Positions 43,643 through 52,350 of a stretch of 64,000 nt of DNA are shown piece by piece. The first letter of the stretch is position 1. Each line of letters opens with the position of its first letter. The stretch is from the NCBI GenBank assembly GCA_964494625.1, contig CAZBRT010000001.1, forward strand, positions 372,001 to 436,000, written 5' to 3'. Source of the stretch: UBA2784 sp964494625 (GTDB lineage: Bacteria > Pseudomonadota > Alphaproteobacteria > Micropepsales > Micropepsaceae). Position numbers and translations under genes: made by a program. The notes under the pieces are model-generated. The model worked only from the letters and a program-made list of their open reading frames with translations, did no database searches and had not been told where the DNA came from.

Positions 43643-43911
43643 GGCGATTCCCTGAATCATCCCGCGATGTTGCGCGGCGTTCTTCAGAAACTGATTCATG
43701 TATTGAGAAAGTGTTGCTTCTCGACTGTCACATGAGGAGCGTGCGCCAAGCCCTTCATGGAGAATCAGATTCGCGGGCGGCACTTCATCCGTTTACGGAT
43801 CATTTACCATGCCGGTTTCCAACCGGTCCCCTTCGCGCAAGCGATACATGAGAAGTGCCGCGCAACGCGTTGGCGATGAATCCATTCCCTCGCTTATTGA
43901 ACGTTGTTCAA
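43643..43911. other. gap between exported protein and pyrE
   Basis: 269 bp between converging genes. It has lower GC than the flanks and holds an inexact repeat of GATTC-containing motifs (TGATTCATGTATTGAG; ATCAGATTCGCGG). No reading frame here shows similarity to anything I know, and I see no clear terminator. Confidence 0.35.
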
Positions 43912-44475
43912 TCAGGCAAAGTCGCTTTTGCGGAAAACCGCATGCAGCGTGATGCCGGCGGACCGGAAATTCTCCGTGCCACCCTCTTGCCGGTCAACGA
44001 TGCAGAGTGCTTCCTCGATAATGCCGCCCTCGGCGCGCACCGCGTCCACCGCCTTCAGGGACGAACCGGCGGTCGTGATGACGTCATCAATGATGATGAC
44101 GCGCTTGCCGGCAAGGCTCTCGCTCTGGGTCAGACCCTCGATCAATTTGGTGGTGCCGTGGGATTTTGGTGCCTTGCGCACGAAGAAACTTTCGACGGGC
44201 CTGCCCTCGGCGACGCTCAAGGCAGCCAGTGAGGCGATCACCGGCACGGCGCCCATTTCCAGCCCGCCGACATAGTCGACCTTCAAGGGGGCGAGCAGCC
44301 GGAGCAATGCACGGGCGCAGAGAAAGGCACCACGCGCATGCATCATGGTGGGCTTCAGGTCGAAATAATGCTGGCTCTCCTTGCCCGAGGCGAGCGTGAA
44401 CCTGCCGAAGCGGTAGGAGCGCTCCTTGATGATGGCGAGGAGTTCAGCGTTCTCGGCGGTTGCGGTTGCTTGCAC
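43912..44475 (-). CDS. pyrE: orotate phosphoribosyltransferase
   Basis: 187 aa from GTG. PyrE joins orotate to PRPP in pyrimidine synthesis. The PRPP-binding motif VIIIDDVITTAGSSLKAV is clear, with RFTLASGKESQHYFDLK and the flexible-loop Lys in FFVRKAPKSHGTTKLIEG. The GTG at 44475 is preferred because AGGAG lies 6 nt upstream. An ATG further upstream in frame would add residues unlike the family. It stands alone, with a repeat element upstream. Confidence 0.93.
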   Translation of the reverse strand: MQATATAENAELLAIIKERSYRFGRFTLASGKESQHYFDLKPTMMHARGAFLCARALLRLLAPLKVDYVGGLEMGAVPVIASLAALSVAEGRPVESFFVRKAPKSHGTTKLIEGLTQSESLAGKRVIIIDDVITTAGSSLKAVDAVRAEGGIIEEALCIVDRQEGGTENFRSAGITLHAVFRKSDFA

Positions 44476-44563
44476 GTGGCGCTCCTGTTCTGGCTGGCGT
44501 CGCAAAATGGCCATCGCAAGTTTTTGCACGAGCTGCAAGCGGAGACAGTTTGGCGCAGGCCAA

Positions 44564-44728
44564 ACTTTCACTACCCCCTCGGGGTGAGCGGAGCGCAAGC
44601 GGACTTGCGTGAGCGCAGCGAAGCGCAAGTCCGGGCGGGGGGCCTTCTGAGCGAAAGGTGCCCCCCACCCGAGATGCAAGAGCATCGCCTTGCTCTCCGC
44701 TCACCCCCAAGGGGGCGGCGAAAGAGGG
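44564..44728. repeat. inverted-repeat element, copy A
   Basis: Outer arms: 44574-44599 pairs with 44689-44715 (core GGGGTGAGCGGAG, one-base differences), and similarity extends outwards (CTTTC…GAAAG) to 44564 and 44728. Inside are three hairpins: GGACTTGCG…CGCAAGTCC (44601-44632), GGGCGGGGGGC…GCCCCCCACCC (44633-44670) and GATGC-AAGA-GCATC (44673-44686). No coding potential. It lies between pyrE and the ABC exporter. Copy B has the same plan. Confidence 0.8.
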
Positions 44729-44734
44729 GGCGTT

Positions 44735-46597
44735 TCAATCCGGCAAAAACCCGCCGGCCTGGCGCTCCCAAGCGCGGGCATAGGCGCCGCCTTTGGCGAG
44801 AAGCTCTGCATGGCTGCCATCCTCCACGATGCGGCCTTCCTCCAGATAGACGATGCGGTCCAGCCACGAGATCGTCGACAGCCTGTGCGCAATCGCGATT
44901 ACAGTTCGGCCCGCCATCAGGCGCTGCATCGCCTCCTGAATGAGATGCTCGGACTCCGAATCGAGCGACGAGGTTGCCTCATCCAGCACCAGAATTTTCG
45001 CGTCCTTCACCAGCGCACGCGCAATGGCGATCCGCTGGCGCTCGCCGCCCGAAAGCTTCAGCCCCTGCTCGCCGACAATCGTGTCGTAGCCTTCCTCGCG
45101 GTCAGAGATGAAATCATGCGCATGGGCATCGCGCGCGGCACGTTCCACCAGCTGCTGGGCAGCGCGGGGATCGGCGTAGCGGATGTTCTCGCGCACGGGG
45201 CGGTGGAACACGCCGGGGTTCTGCGGCACTTCGGAGACCGCCTCATTGATCGAATCCCAGGTGACATGGGCAATATCCTGCCCGTCGATCAGCACCCGGC
45301 CCTCTTGCGGCACAAACTGGCGACGCAGGAGCTTCACCAGTGTTGACTTGCCCGCACCCGAGCGCCCGACCAGACCCACGCGCTCGCCCGGGCGGATGTC
45401 GAGCGAGAGGCCGCGGAACACCGGCGCGCCATCGGCATGGGCGAAGGTGACACCTTCAATGCGGATGGCGCCCTTGTCCACAACCAGGGGCACGGCACCG
45501 GGCGCATCCGTGATCTCGTGCGGGCGCGTGACCAGCGCCAGGGCCTCGCCCAGCGTTCCCACCTGCTCGAAGAAGTCGAGCATGCGGTAGGACAGTTCCT
45601 GCACCGAGCGCGCGATCATGTTGCCGAGGAAGAACACCATGGTGAAGGCGCCGACACTGATCGTGCCCGCCACCACATCCATGATGGCAAAGGCGACCAG
45701 CGCCATCTGCAGCACCAGCATGGCGAGCGACATGAAGACGCGCATGATGATGAGAAAGCGGCGGAGCCGCCGCGATGCGTTCATCTCGCGCGCGATGAAG
45801 ACCGAGATCAGGCGGCGCTCGAAGGCGGCCTTGGCAAAGGCGCGCACGAGATCGGCATTCGAGATCGCGTCAATCAAGCGGCCGGTGGAGGTAGAGACCT
45901 CCTCCGAAAAGTCCTTTGACAATTCCACACAGCGCCGCGCCAGACGCTGCACGATGACCAGATAGACAATCGTCCAGATGAGAAGCGCTGCCGCATAGAC
46001 CGGGCTCTCAAGCGCCAGCATCACCGCGCCCGCCACCATCAGCACAAGGATGCGGTTCATCTCGAAAAGGATGATGTTCAGGAGCGCAATCGCTGCCTGC
46101 CCCGCCTGCTTGATCTTCTGGCCCAACTTGCCGGCAAAGTTTTCCTGAAAATACCGCGGCGAATGACCCATCAGCCAGGCGAAAAGATATTTCTGAGCAA
46201 GGCCGCGCATGCGCGGGCCCATGGCGCGGTCAACCACCTCCGACACGCGAAAGACCATGGGGGCCGAAAACCAGACCACACCCAGGGCGACAAGCCAGAA
46301 GATCACGGGCCCGATATCCGCGCCTTGCGTATCACCCACCGCCTTCACCGCATTGATGAGGGCGCCGAGCGCATAGGGCGCCATCGCCTCGATCAGCGTC
46401 GCGACGGCAACAAGACCGGCATAAAGCAGCGCATGATTGCGGTAATGGCGCCTGACCAGAAAAGCGACAAAGGCAAAGGGGCGGCCGGGCGGGCGGATGC
46501 CGGCCTCTGCCTCGGGCAGTTCTTCGGGGGCGGCAGGATCAAAGCCTGCGTCGCCATTGGACAGCACCGCGTTTTCGCGGCCGTTTCCAGCGGTCAT
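44735..46597 (-). CDS. ABC exporter, fused membrane and ATPase domains
   Basis: 620 aa from ATG at 46597. A ~40-residue acidic N-terminal tail, then six membrane segments (~55-330) of a type-IV ABC exporter, then the ATPase: Walker A VGRSGAGKST, Q-loop SEVPQNPGVFH, signature KLSGGERQRIAIARAL, Walker B ILVLDEATSSLDSES and switch H in AIAHRLSTI. This is the MsbA/lipid or peptide exporter layout; the substrate cannot be told. GGAAAAG precedes the start. An upstream ATG at 46660 would add residues without a ribosome binding site. Confidence 0.92.
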   Translation of the reverse strand: MTAGNGRENAVLSNGDAGFDPAAPEELPEAEAGIRPPGRPFAFVAFLVRRHYRNHALLYAGLVAVATLIEAMAPYALGALINAVKAVGDTQGADIGPVIFWLVALGVVWFSAPMVFRVSEVVDRAMGPRMRGLAQKYLFAWLMGHSPRYFQENFAGKLGQKIKQAGQAAIALLNIILFEMNRILVLMVAGAVMLALESPVYAAALLIWTIVYLVIVQRLARRCVELSKDFSEEVSTSTGRLIDAISNADLVRAFAKAAFERRLISVFIAREMNASRRLRRFLIIMRVFMSLAMLVLQMALVAFAIMDVVAGTISVGAFTMVFFLGNMIARSVQELSYRMLDFFEQVGTLGEALALVTRPHEITDAPGAVPLVVDKGAIRIEGVTFAHADGAPVFRGLSLDIRPGERVGLVGRSGAGKSTLVKLLRRQFVPQEGRVLIDGQDIAHVTWDSINEAVSEVPQNPGVFHRPVRENIRYADPRAAQQLVERAARDAHAHDFISDREEGYDTIVGEQGLKLSGGERQRIAIARALVKDAKILVLDEATSSLDSESEHLIQEAMQRLMAGRTVIAIAHRLSTISWLDRIVYLEEGRIVEDGSHAELLAKGGAYARAWERQAGGFLPD

Positions 46598-46675
46598 GAC
46601 ACTTTTCCGGTTTGGACATTCTGGGCCGCGGACCCTGATCCTTCGGCCAATGTTTTGCAACGGGGAATTGCAGGA

Positions 46676-47452
46676 TCAGGTGCGGCAGCCGGATTTTCCT
46701 TCCGCCTCCCCGCACAGCGGACAGGCGGGGTCTCGCGACAAAGTGATCGTGCGCGCCGTGGCGTCGAGCCCGTCAAAGAGGACAAGCCTTCCCGCCAGTG
46801 TTTCGCCAAAGCCCGCCAGTTCCTTCACCGCCTCCAGTGCCGCCCAGGTTCCTGCAACCCCGGCGAGCGCGCCCACCACGCCCATCTCGGTACAGCGGCG
46901 GTCGCCATCGGGCGGCGCTTCGGGAAGGAAGCAGCGATAACACGGTGCATTTTCGCCGCGCCGGAAGACGCCGATCTGGGCATCAAACTCGCCAATCGCC
47001 GCCGAAACGAGCGGCTTTGCCTCGAACCAGCAGGCATCCGCCACAGCAAAGCGCGTGGCGAAATTATCCGAGCCATCGAGCACGAGATCGCAGGATGCAA
47101 CCAAGGCGCGCGCGTTTTCGCGGGTGATGCGATCCCTCAGCAGCGTCACCTTCACATCCGGATTGAGAGCGGCAATCGCTTTAGCCGCGCTTTCAACTTT
47201 GGGCGTGCCCAGACGATCCGTCGTGTGGATCACTTGGCGCTGCAGGTTCGAGAGATCGACCACATCATCATCGATGATGGAGAGATGCCCGACGCCGGCG
47301 GCTGCCAGATAAAGCAGCGCGGGACTGCCGATGCCGCCCGCGCCGATCACGAGCACATGCGATGCGAGCAGGCGCTGCTGGCCGCGGCCACCGATCTCGC
47401 GCAGGAGAATATGACGGGCGTAACGGTCAAGCTGGGCATCGGTCAGGGTCAT
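46676..47452 (-). CDS. E1-like ThiF/MoeB/HesA adenylyltransferase
   Basis: 258 aa. These enzymes adenylate the C-terminal glycine of a ubiquitin-like sulfur carrier (MoaD, ThiS). The nucleotide-binding VIGAGGIGSPALLYLAAAGVG, the LSNLQRQVIH arginine finger region, DGSDNFATRFAVAD and both zinc pairs (PCYRC and PACPLC) are present. There is no C-terminal rhodanese domain. No moaD or thiS gene is near, so whether it serves molybdopterin or thiamine is open. It overlaps the TPR gene upstream by 4 bp. Confidence 0.92.
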   Translation of the reverse strand: MTLTDAQLDRYARHILLREIGGRGQQRLLASHVLVIGAGGIGSPALLYLAAAGVGHLSIIDDDVVDLSNLQRQVIHTTDRLGTPKVESAAKAIAALNPDVKVTLLRDRITRENARALVASCDLVLDGSDNFATRFAVADACWFEAKPLVSAAIGEFDAQIGVFRRGENAPCYRCFLPEAPPDGDRRCTEMGVVGALAGVAGTWAALEAVKELAGFGETLAGRLVLFDGLDATARTITLSRDPACPLCGEAEGKSGCRT

Positions 47453-48207
47453 TGATCGCCTGCCATATCAAGGGCTGCCAGCGCATCACGGGCCGCATCC
47501 GCCGCAGGCCCACCTGCCCGGATGGCGGCCAGAAAATCGGCGCGCGCCTCATCCCTGCGCCCATCGCGCGCAAGCGCCAAGCCCCGCTCGGTCAAGGCTT
47601 CCGCGCCACCGGGAAGAAGGCCAAGGGCCAAATCGCAATCCGCAAGCGCGCCCGCATTGTTGCCGGTCTCGCGCCTTGCCGCTGCGCGCAACACCAGCGC
47701 CGTATAGGATTGCGGATTGCGCAAAAGGGCCGCCGTCAGATCAGCCTCTGCCGAGGCAAGCTCACCCATCATCGCCATCGCGCGTGCGCGATCGATGTAG
47801 AGCGCGACATCTTCGGGTGAAAGCAGAAGCGCTGCCGTGAAGGCGGATGAGGCGCGGCCTGCGTCACCCTCCAGAAGCCACGCGTTTCCTGCCTGGCCAA
47901 AAAGATCGGCGCGCAGATAGGCGTCATCGGTAGGCGTGGAATTGGCGAGCGCCTCCAGCATGCGCGCGGCATCGGCATAGCGGCCCAACGCCGTCATGGC
48001 GACGGCACCGCAATGGCGGGCGGGTGCGCCGCCGCCCTCACGCTCCCACATCACCGCATCATCAAAGCCGCGCTGGGGATCCGCCTCGGCCATGAGAAGG
48101 CAGGCATTGTAACGCGCTGCGTCGTCCATCTGCGCGGCGGCGGGAAGTGCAAAGGCGGACGCTGTGATGATCGCAGCAGCAAGGAGGGCGGCAAGGGTTT
48201 TTGGCAT
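47449..48207 (-). CDS. exported TPR-repeat protein
   Basis: 252 aa. A signal peptide is clear (ALLAAAIITASAFALPAAAQ). The rest is helical with TPR-like repeats, for example AGNAWLLEGDAGRASSAFTAALLLSPED and YTALVLRAAARRETGNNAGALADCDLALGLLP read in parts. The Cys in YNACLLMAEA and in ARHCGAVAM could pair, as in the Sel1/TPR secreted proteins. Its stop overlaps the E1-like gene's start. It is likely a periplasmic scaffold; no partner is known. Confidence 0.8.
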   Translation of the reverse strand: MPKTLAALLAAAIITASAFALPAAAQMDDAARYNACLLMAEADPQRGFDDAVMWEREGGGAPARHCGAVAMTALGRYADAARMLEALANSTPTDDAYLRADLFGQAGNAWLLEGDAGRASSAFTAALLLSPEDVALYIDRARAMAMMGELASAEADLTAALLRNPQSYTALVLRAAARRETGNNAGALADCDLALGLLPGGAEALTERGLALARDGRRDEARADFLAAIRAGGPAADAARDALAALDMAGDQ

Positions 48208-48300
48208 GGACCCATTCTAGCAAGGGCGAAGCGAAGATTGCAGCCCCCGGAAAGAAGCCAGCACCTCGCCAAACGGCGCCGTTCACCTTAAACCTTGGAC

Positions 48301-49170
48301 ATGAAACTCCTCATCTTCGGCTACGGGTTTACGGGGAAAGCGGTCGCGCGGGAATGGCGGCGGGCATTTCCGGGCGCCGCGATTGCTGCCACCAGCCGGT
48401 CGGCCGCTACACGCCGGGAGTTGGCGGAAAACGGACTTTCCGCTTACGACTTCCCCCTACCCGATCCGGCGCGGGCATTGTCCGGCATCACCCATGTGCT
48501 GGTGACAGCGCCGCCGGGCGATGCGGGCGATCCCGTGCTTGCGGCGCATGAAGCGGCGATCGTGGCAGCGGCGCCCCATCTTTCATGGATCGGCTATGTC
48601 TCGACCACCGGTGTCTATGGGGATGCCGGTGGCAATGAGGTGACCGAGGAAAGCCCGCGTCTCTCCGTTTCACCGCGCGGGCGCCGCCGCATCGCAGCAG
48701 AAGATGCGTGGCAGACACTCGCCGCGCGCTTGAAAGTGCCCGTCTGCCTTTTTCGCGCAGCGGGGATTTACGGGAATGGGCGAAGCGCGCTTGATGCCGT
48801 GCGCGACGGCACGGCGCGACGCATCATCAGGCCGGACCAGGTTTTCAGCCGCATCCATGTGGATGACCTTGCGCGCGTGATCATGGCAAGCGCGCGTGAT
48901 CCGGCGGCGGGCGCCGTGTTCAATGTCTGCGACGATGCGCCCGCACCGCCGCATCTGGTGACCGAAGAGGCGTGCCGGCTTCTGAATGCGCCCTTGCCGC
49001 CGCTTGAGGACTTTGAATCCTCGCGCGCAACCATGAGCGCCATGGCCCAGAGTTTCTGGGCCGACAACAAGCTTGTATCGAACCGCCTGATGAAATCAGC
49101 CCTTGGGGTCAATCTGCAATTCCCCTCATTCCGTGAGGGCTTGAGACATATCAAGGACAGTGGCCGCTGA
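48301..49170 (+). CDS. SDR-type NAD(P)-dependent epimerase/dehydratase (YeeZ-like)
   Basis: 289 aa. The N-terminal cofactor motif is LLIFGYGFTGKAVA (GxGxxG). The SDR core shows YVSTTGVYGDAGG, with the Ser/Thr and Tyr of an atypical SDR but without the usual following Lys (YxxxK is absent). The motif IHVDDLARVIMAS is typical of extended SDRs. YeeZ-type proteins have no firm reaction assigned. The gene stands alone between divergent neighbours. Confidence 0.85.
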   Translation: MKLLIFGYGFTGKAVAREWRRAFPGAAIAATSRSAATRRELAENGLSAYDFPLPDPARALSGITHVLVTAPPGDAGDPVLAAHEAAIVAAAPHLSWIGYVSTTGVYGDAGGNEVTEESPRLSVSPRGRRRIAAEDAWQTLAARLKVPVCLFRAAGIYGNGRSALDAVRDGTARRIIRPDQVFSRIHVDDLARVIMASARDPAAGAVFNVCDDAPAPPHLVTEEACRLLNAPLPPLEDFESSRATMSAMAQSFWADNKLVSNRLMKSALGVNLQFPSFREGLRHIKDSGR

Positions 49171-49203
49171 TCCGCGCGACCATGGCGCACAAGGAGAATG
49201 CAA

Positions 49204-49602
49204 ATGCACCATTTCCATGCCGTCGTCTGGATCGACCACAAAGAGGCCCGCGTTTTCGAGTTCTCGCCCGAAGATGTGGAGAAACTGGTCATCCACGCGC
49301 ACAATGCGCAGCGCAAGGTTCATCACAGGGCAGGCACGCTTGGCAGCGGCCATGCCGGTGAAGATGCAAAATTCCTGCATGAGGTGGCCGAAGCGCTGGC
49401 ACACCCCAAGGAAATTCTCATCACCGGGCCGGGCAAGGCCAAGACCTCGCTGATGAAACATCTCTCGGCGCATCATCACGACATTGCAGCCCGGGTCATG
49501 GGCATCGAAAGCGCGGATCATCCGACCGACAATCAGGTCGTGGCCCATGCCCGCGCCTATTTTGCGGTGAAGGACAAGACGACACCGCAGATCGTGAAGT
49601 AG
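49204..49602 (+). CDS. small eRF1/baeRF-like protein
   Basis: 132 aa. The reading MHHFHAVVWIDHKEARVFEF and AEALAHPKEILITGPGKAKTSLMKHL, plus RVMGIESADHPTDNQVVAHARAYF, resembles the short bacterial proteins annotated as translational-machinery or archaeal eRF1-like. A run of His residues is notable (HHH at 86-88 and the N-terminus). The ATG at 49204 is chosen because AAGGAG is then 8 nt upstream, whereas ATG 49198 would be 1-2 nt away. The function is unproven; ribosome rescue or a stress role is only a guess. Confidence 0.7.
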   Translation: MHHFHAVVWIDHKEARVFEFSPEDVEKLVIHAHNAQRKVHHRAGTLGSGHAGEDAKFLHEVAEALAHPKEILITGPGKAKTSLMKHLSAHHHDIAARVMGIESADHPTDNQVVAHARAYFAVKDKTTPQIVK

Positions 49603-49608
49603 GGGCGG

Positions 49609-49623
49609 CTTGCGCTCCGCTCA
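49609..49623. repeat. 15-bp fragment of the inverted-repeat arm at the dapB stop
   Basis: CTTGCGCTCCGCTCA is identical to the start of the right arm of copy B (52493-52507). It contains the dapB stop codon (TCA on the plus strand, 49621-49623). It may be a relic of a third element that inserted at or near the dapB end, or a chance match. Confidence 0.5.
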
Positions 49624-50427
49624 ACCCTTGAGCACATCTTCCATGGAATAGAGGCCGGGCTTTTTGCCGTGGCCCCAGGCTGCGGCGGCAAGAGCGCCTT
49701 CGGCAAAGATCGCGCGATCTTCGGCACGGTGGGTAATCTCGATCCGCTCGCGCGCACCGGCAAAAAGCGCCGTATGCTCGCCCACGACCGAACCTGCCCG
49801 CAGCGACGCAATCGCCACTTTGCCCTTTTGGCGCGGGCCGGTGAGCCCGTGATGGGGCGGTGCAATCACATCTTCGGGATGCACCTTTCGCCCCTCGGCG
49901 ATGGCGCGCGCGATCATCAGTGCTGTGCCGGACGGTGCATCGGCCTTCTGCGCGTGGTGAGTCTCGATAATCTCGGCATCATAGGTGGGCAGCATGTGCG
50001 CAGCCTCGCGCACCAGAAGCAGCATGGCATTCACGCCAAGCGAGAAGTTTCCGGATTTGACGATCACGGCATGGCGCGCGGCGGCCTTGATCTTTTCCTC
50101 GTCTGCCGCCGCAAAGCCGGTGGAGCCGATCACATGCACGATGCGCGCCTGTGCCGCCAGCGCTGCAAGGGCAACCGAATTGCCGGGCGTCGTAAAATCG
50201 ATGATGGCATCGGCCTTGACGACCGCTTCCAGCGCATCATGGGTGATGGGCACATGAAGCGGCGCGCCGCCTGCGCGCTGGCCCGCATCCTCGCCCCGGC
50301 CCGCATGTCCCGGCATTTCAAGGGCGGCATGCAGCACCATACCGGGCCGCGTGCGAAGGGTTGAGATCACCGCATGGCCCATGCGGCCCGCCGCACCCGC
50401 AACCACGATGCGCAATTGTGTGCTCAT
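49621..50427 (-). CDS. dapB: 4-hydroxy-tetrahydrodipicolinate reductase
   Basis: 268 aa. DapB reduces the lysine/diaminopimelate intermediate with NAD(P)H. The cofactor loop is VVAGAAGRMGHAV, and the catalytic block is EIIETHHAQKADAPSGTAL with the His-His and Lys in the expected order. Length is normal. The HAD gene's stop overlaps its start by 4 bp (ATGA), so the pair is co-transcribed from upstream. Confidence 0.95.
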   Translation of the reverse strand: MSTQLRIVVAGAAGRMGHAVISTLRTRPGMVLHAALEMPGHAGRGEDAGQRAGGAPLHVPITHDALEAVVKADAIIDFTTPGNSVALAALAAQARIVHVIGSTGFAAADEEKIKAAARHAVIVKSGNFSLGVNAMLLLVREAAHMLPTYDAEIIETHHAQKADAPSGTALMIARAIAEGRKVHPEDVIAPPHHGLTGPRQKGKVAIASLRAGSVVGEHTALFAGARERIEITHRAEDRAIFAEGALAAAAWGHGKKPGLYSMEDVLKG

Positions 50428-51059
50428 GAAAGTTTCAGCCCCGTGAGCTTTTCCAATTCGCCAATCGCCTGCGGACCTGATGTCACCTTGATCGTGGCCA
50501 TGCCCAGGCTGCGCGCCGGTTTCAGATTGACACCCAGATCATCAAGATAGATCGACGTGGTGGCGTCAACCCCGAGGGCATCCAGCATCATCTGATAGAT
50601 GCGCGGGTCGGGCTTGCGCAGGCCCACCTTGGCCGACTCGATCACATGATCGAACTCCGCCATGATCGGCGCGCGGTACAGGTTCTTGGCCTCATCAGTG
50701 CCTTGCGCATTGGCGGGCACGTTATTGGTGATGCAGCCTGTCTTCATCACCTGATGGATCCGGCGCAGCGCCTCGATCATGTCAGGCCGGAAATCGCCGC
50801 GCAGCAGGGGAATGATCTCGCGCCCCGGCACTTGATGGCCCAGCGCGCGCGCCTCGGCGGCAAAGGCCTGATCGAATGCGTCGAGCGTCAACTCCGCGCG
50901 CTCAAACCGCGCCCAGGCATTGTCCTCGTGATTGGCGGCATTGATGTTGCGGATCAGGTTTTCGGGCAGACCACGCTCACGCTCGTAGCGGGCAAAGGCC
51001 TCGAAAGGCGAAGAGGTGAAGACGCCACCGAAGTCGAAAATCACGGCTTTGAAGGACAT
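50424..51059 (-). CDS. HAD-family hydrolase (ACAD10/epoxide-hydrolase N-terminal type)
   Basis: 211 aa. The nucleophile Asp9 is in VIFDFGGVFTS; the second Asp of the usual DxD acid/base pair is Gly11, as in the HAD subgroup with DxGGV that includes the N-terminal phosphatase of soluble epoxide hydrolase and ACAD10. Other motifs: ITNN (Thr), KVGLRKPDPRIY (Lys), YLDDLGVN (acidic pair). The substrate is unknown. It overlaps dapB by 4 bp. Confidence 0.88.
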   Translation of the reverse strand: MSFKAVIFDFGGVFTSSPFEAFARYERERGLPENLIRNINAANHEDNAWARFERAELTLDAFDQAFAAEARALGHQVPGREIIPLLRGDFRPDMIEALRRIHQVMKTGCITNNVPANAQGTDEAKNLYRAPIMAEFDHVIESAKVGLRKPDPRIYQMMLDALGVDATTSIYLDDLGVNLKPARSLGMATIKVTSGPQAIGELEKLTGLKLS

Positions 51060-51143
51060 GAGGCGCCAAAGTTCCCGCGTGGATTGCTTGCGGGAATCCG
51101 CTTAGCATGATCGCCGGACCCTTTCACGCGAAAGCGCATTGCG

Positions 51144-52292
51144 ATGGCCACCGGACTTGAAGCTTTCCCGCCCGATTACGCCGCCGCGCGGCTGATGTTC
51201 CGGGCCGCGTGCGATGCGGTGGGGCTTTCCATCGATACGATGGTCAATCCCATCGGGCCGGGGCCATCGGGAGAAACGCTGGCCTGCGACATGGCCTGGG
51301 CGGGGCCGCTTTCCGCGCGGCGCGTGCTTCTGTGCATCTCGGGCACGCACGGCTTTGAGGGGCCCGCGGGATCATCCGCCCAGATCGGCTGGCTGCAATC
51401 GGGGGCTGCCGCCGCGCTGCCCAGCGATGTCGCGGTCATTCTTGTTCATGCGCTCAACCCCTGGGGCTATGCGTGGGTGAGCCGCCTCACCGAGAACAAT
51501 GTCGATCTCAACCGCAATTTCCCCGACTGGTCTAAGCCGCCACCGGCCAATCCCCATTATTTCCATGTGCGTGATCTGGTGCGGGTGACGGATTTCTCGC
51601 CCGCGACGCTGCAGCATCTCATTGCGTCCTATCGGGCGCTGGCCGGCAAGATCGGACCAGCTGCCGCGCAGGTCGCCTCTGATTTTGGTCAGTACGAGGA
51701 TCCCGAAGGCATCACCTATGGCGGCAACGGGCCGGAGTTCGGCCATCGCGTCATCCGCGATGCCGTCGTACCGCGGCTCCAGCGCGCAAGCCATGTGGGG
51801 CTGGTTGACCTGCACACGGGCGTTGGTGCCTATGGCGAGATTGCCTTCCTGCCGCTCGGCGGTCGCAGCGAAGAGACGCTGGCGCGCATCGGCCGGTGGT
51901 GGGGCGATGCCCGCGTGCGCGGCTGGAAGCGTTCGGATGCCGAGAAGGCGTTCGAGGCGGATCCGCATCTTGCCGATCTGCCCAATGTGAAATCGGGCCA
52001 GCTGCCGCACGAGCTTCACCGCTTTCTCCCGCACGCAAAGCTGAACGGGGCAACAGTCGAGTTCGGCACGGCGCAAAGCGCGGATATGAGCGAGCTTGTC
52101 TTTGTCACACTCTACGAGCGCTGGCTGCGTTTTGTGGACAAAGGCAACCGCATGGACGCGCGCCACAAGATGTTCCGCGATGCCGCGCTCAAGGCCTTTG
52201 TGCCCGATGATCCGGCGTGGCGCGACATGGTGGTGCGCGAGGGGCCAAAAATCATCGCCGATGCGGTGGCAGGGCTGGCGAAAGAGGGGTGA
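51144..52292 (+). CDS. M14/DUF2817-like zinc carboxypeptidase or amidohydrolase
   Basis: 382 aa. Zinc ligands appear as H69 and E72 in SGTHGFEG and a later His in VDLHTGVGAYG; the substrate Arg motif is ENNVDLNRNFPD (121-126), and the general-base Glu is likely in NGATVEFGTA. This fits the M14-like DUF2817 proteins. No signal peptide is visible, so it acts inside. The natural substrate is unknown (an N-acyl amino acid or peptide). It is divergent from the HAD–dapB pair. Confidence 0.85.
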   Translation: MATGLEAFPPDYAAARLMFRAACDAVGLSIDTMVNPIGPGPSGETLACDMAWAGPLSARRVLLCISGTHGFEGPAGSSAQIGWLQSGAAAALPSDVAVILVHALNPWGYAWVSRLTENNVDLNRNFPDWSKPPPANPHYFHVRDLVRVTDFSPATLQHLIASYRALAGKIGPAAAQVASDFGQYEDPEGITYGGNGPEFGHRVIRDAVVPRLQRASHVGLVDLHTGVGAYGEIAFLPLGGRSEETLARIGRWWGDARVRGWKRSDAEKAFEADPHLADLPNVKSGQLPHELHRFLPHAKLNGATVEFGTAQSADMSELVFVTLYERWLRFVDKGNRMDARHKMFRDAALKAFVPDDPAWRDMVVREGPKIIADAVAGLAKEG

Positions 52293-52350
52293 GCCCATCT
52301 TCTGCCTTCCCCAATTTTGGCTATCGTGTGCACACAGTTCGGAAGGCGAT

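Noticed and set aside
43052..43783. 243-codon minus-strand frame opposite the small exported protein
   Set aside because: The plus-strand gene has a clear signal peptide and tight spacing to the dehydrogenase; the opposite frame shows no family features.
44338..45346. Plus-strand open frames across repeat copy A and the ABC exporter
   Set aside because: They run through inverted repeats and antisense to the exporter; no domain or start signal.
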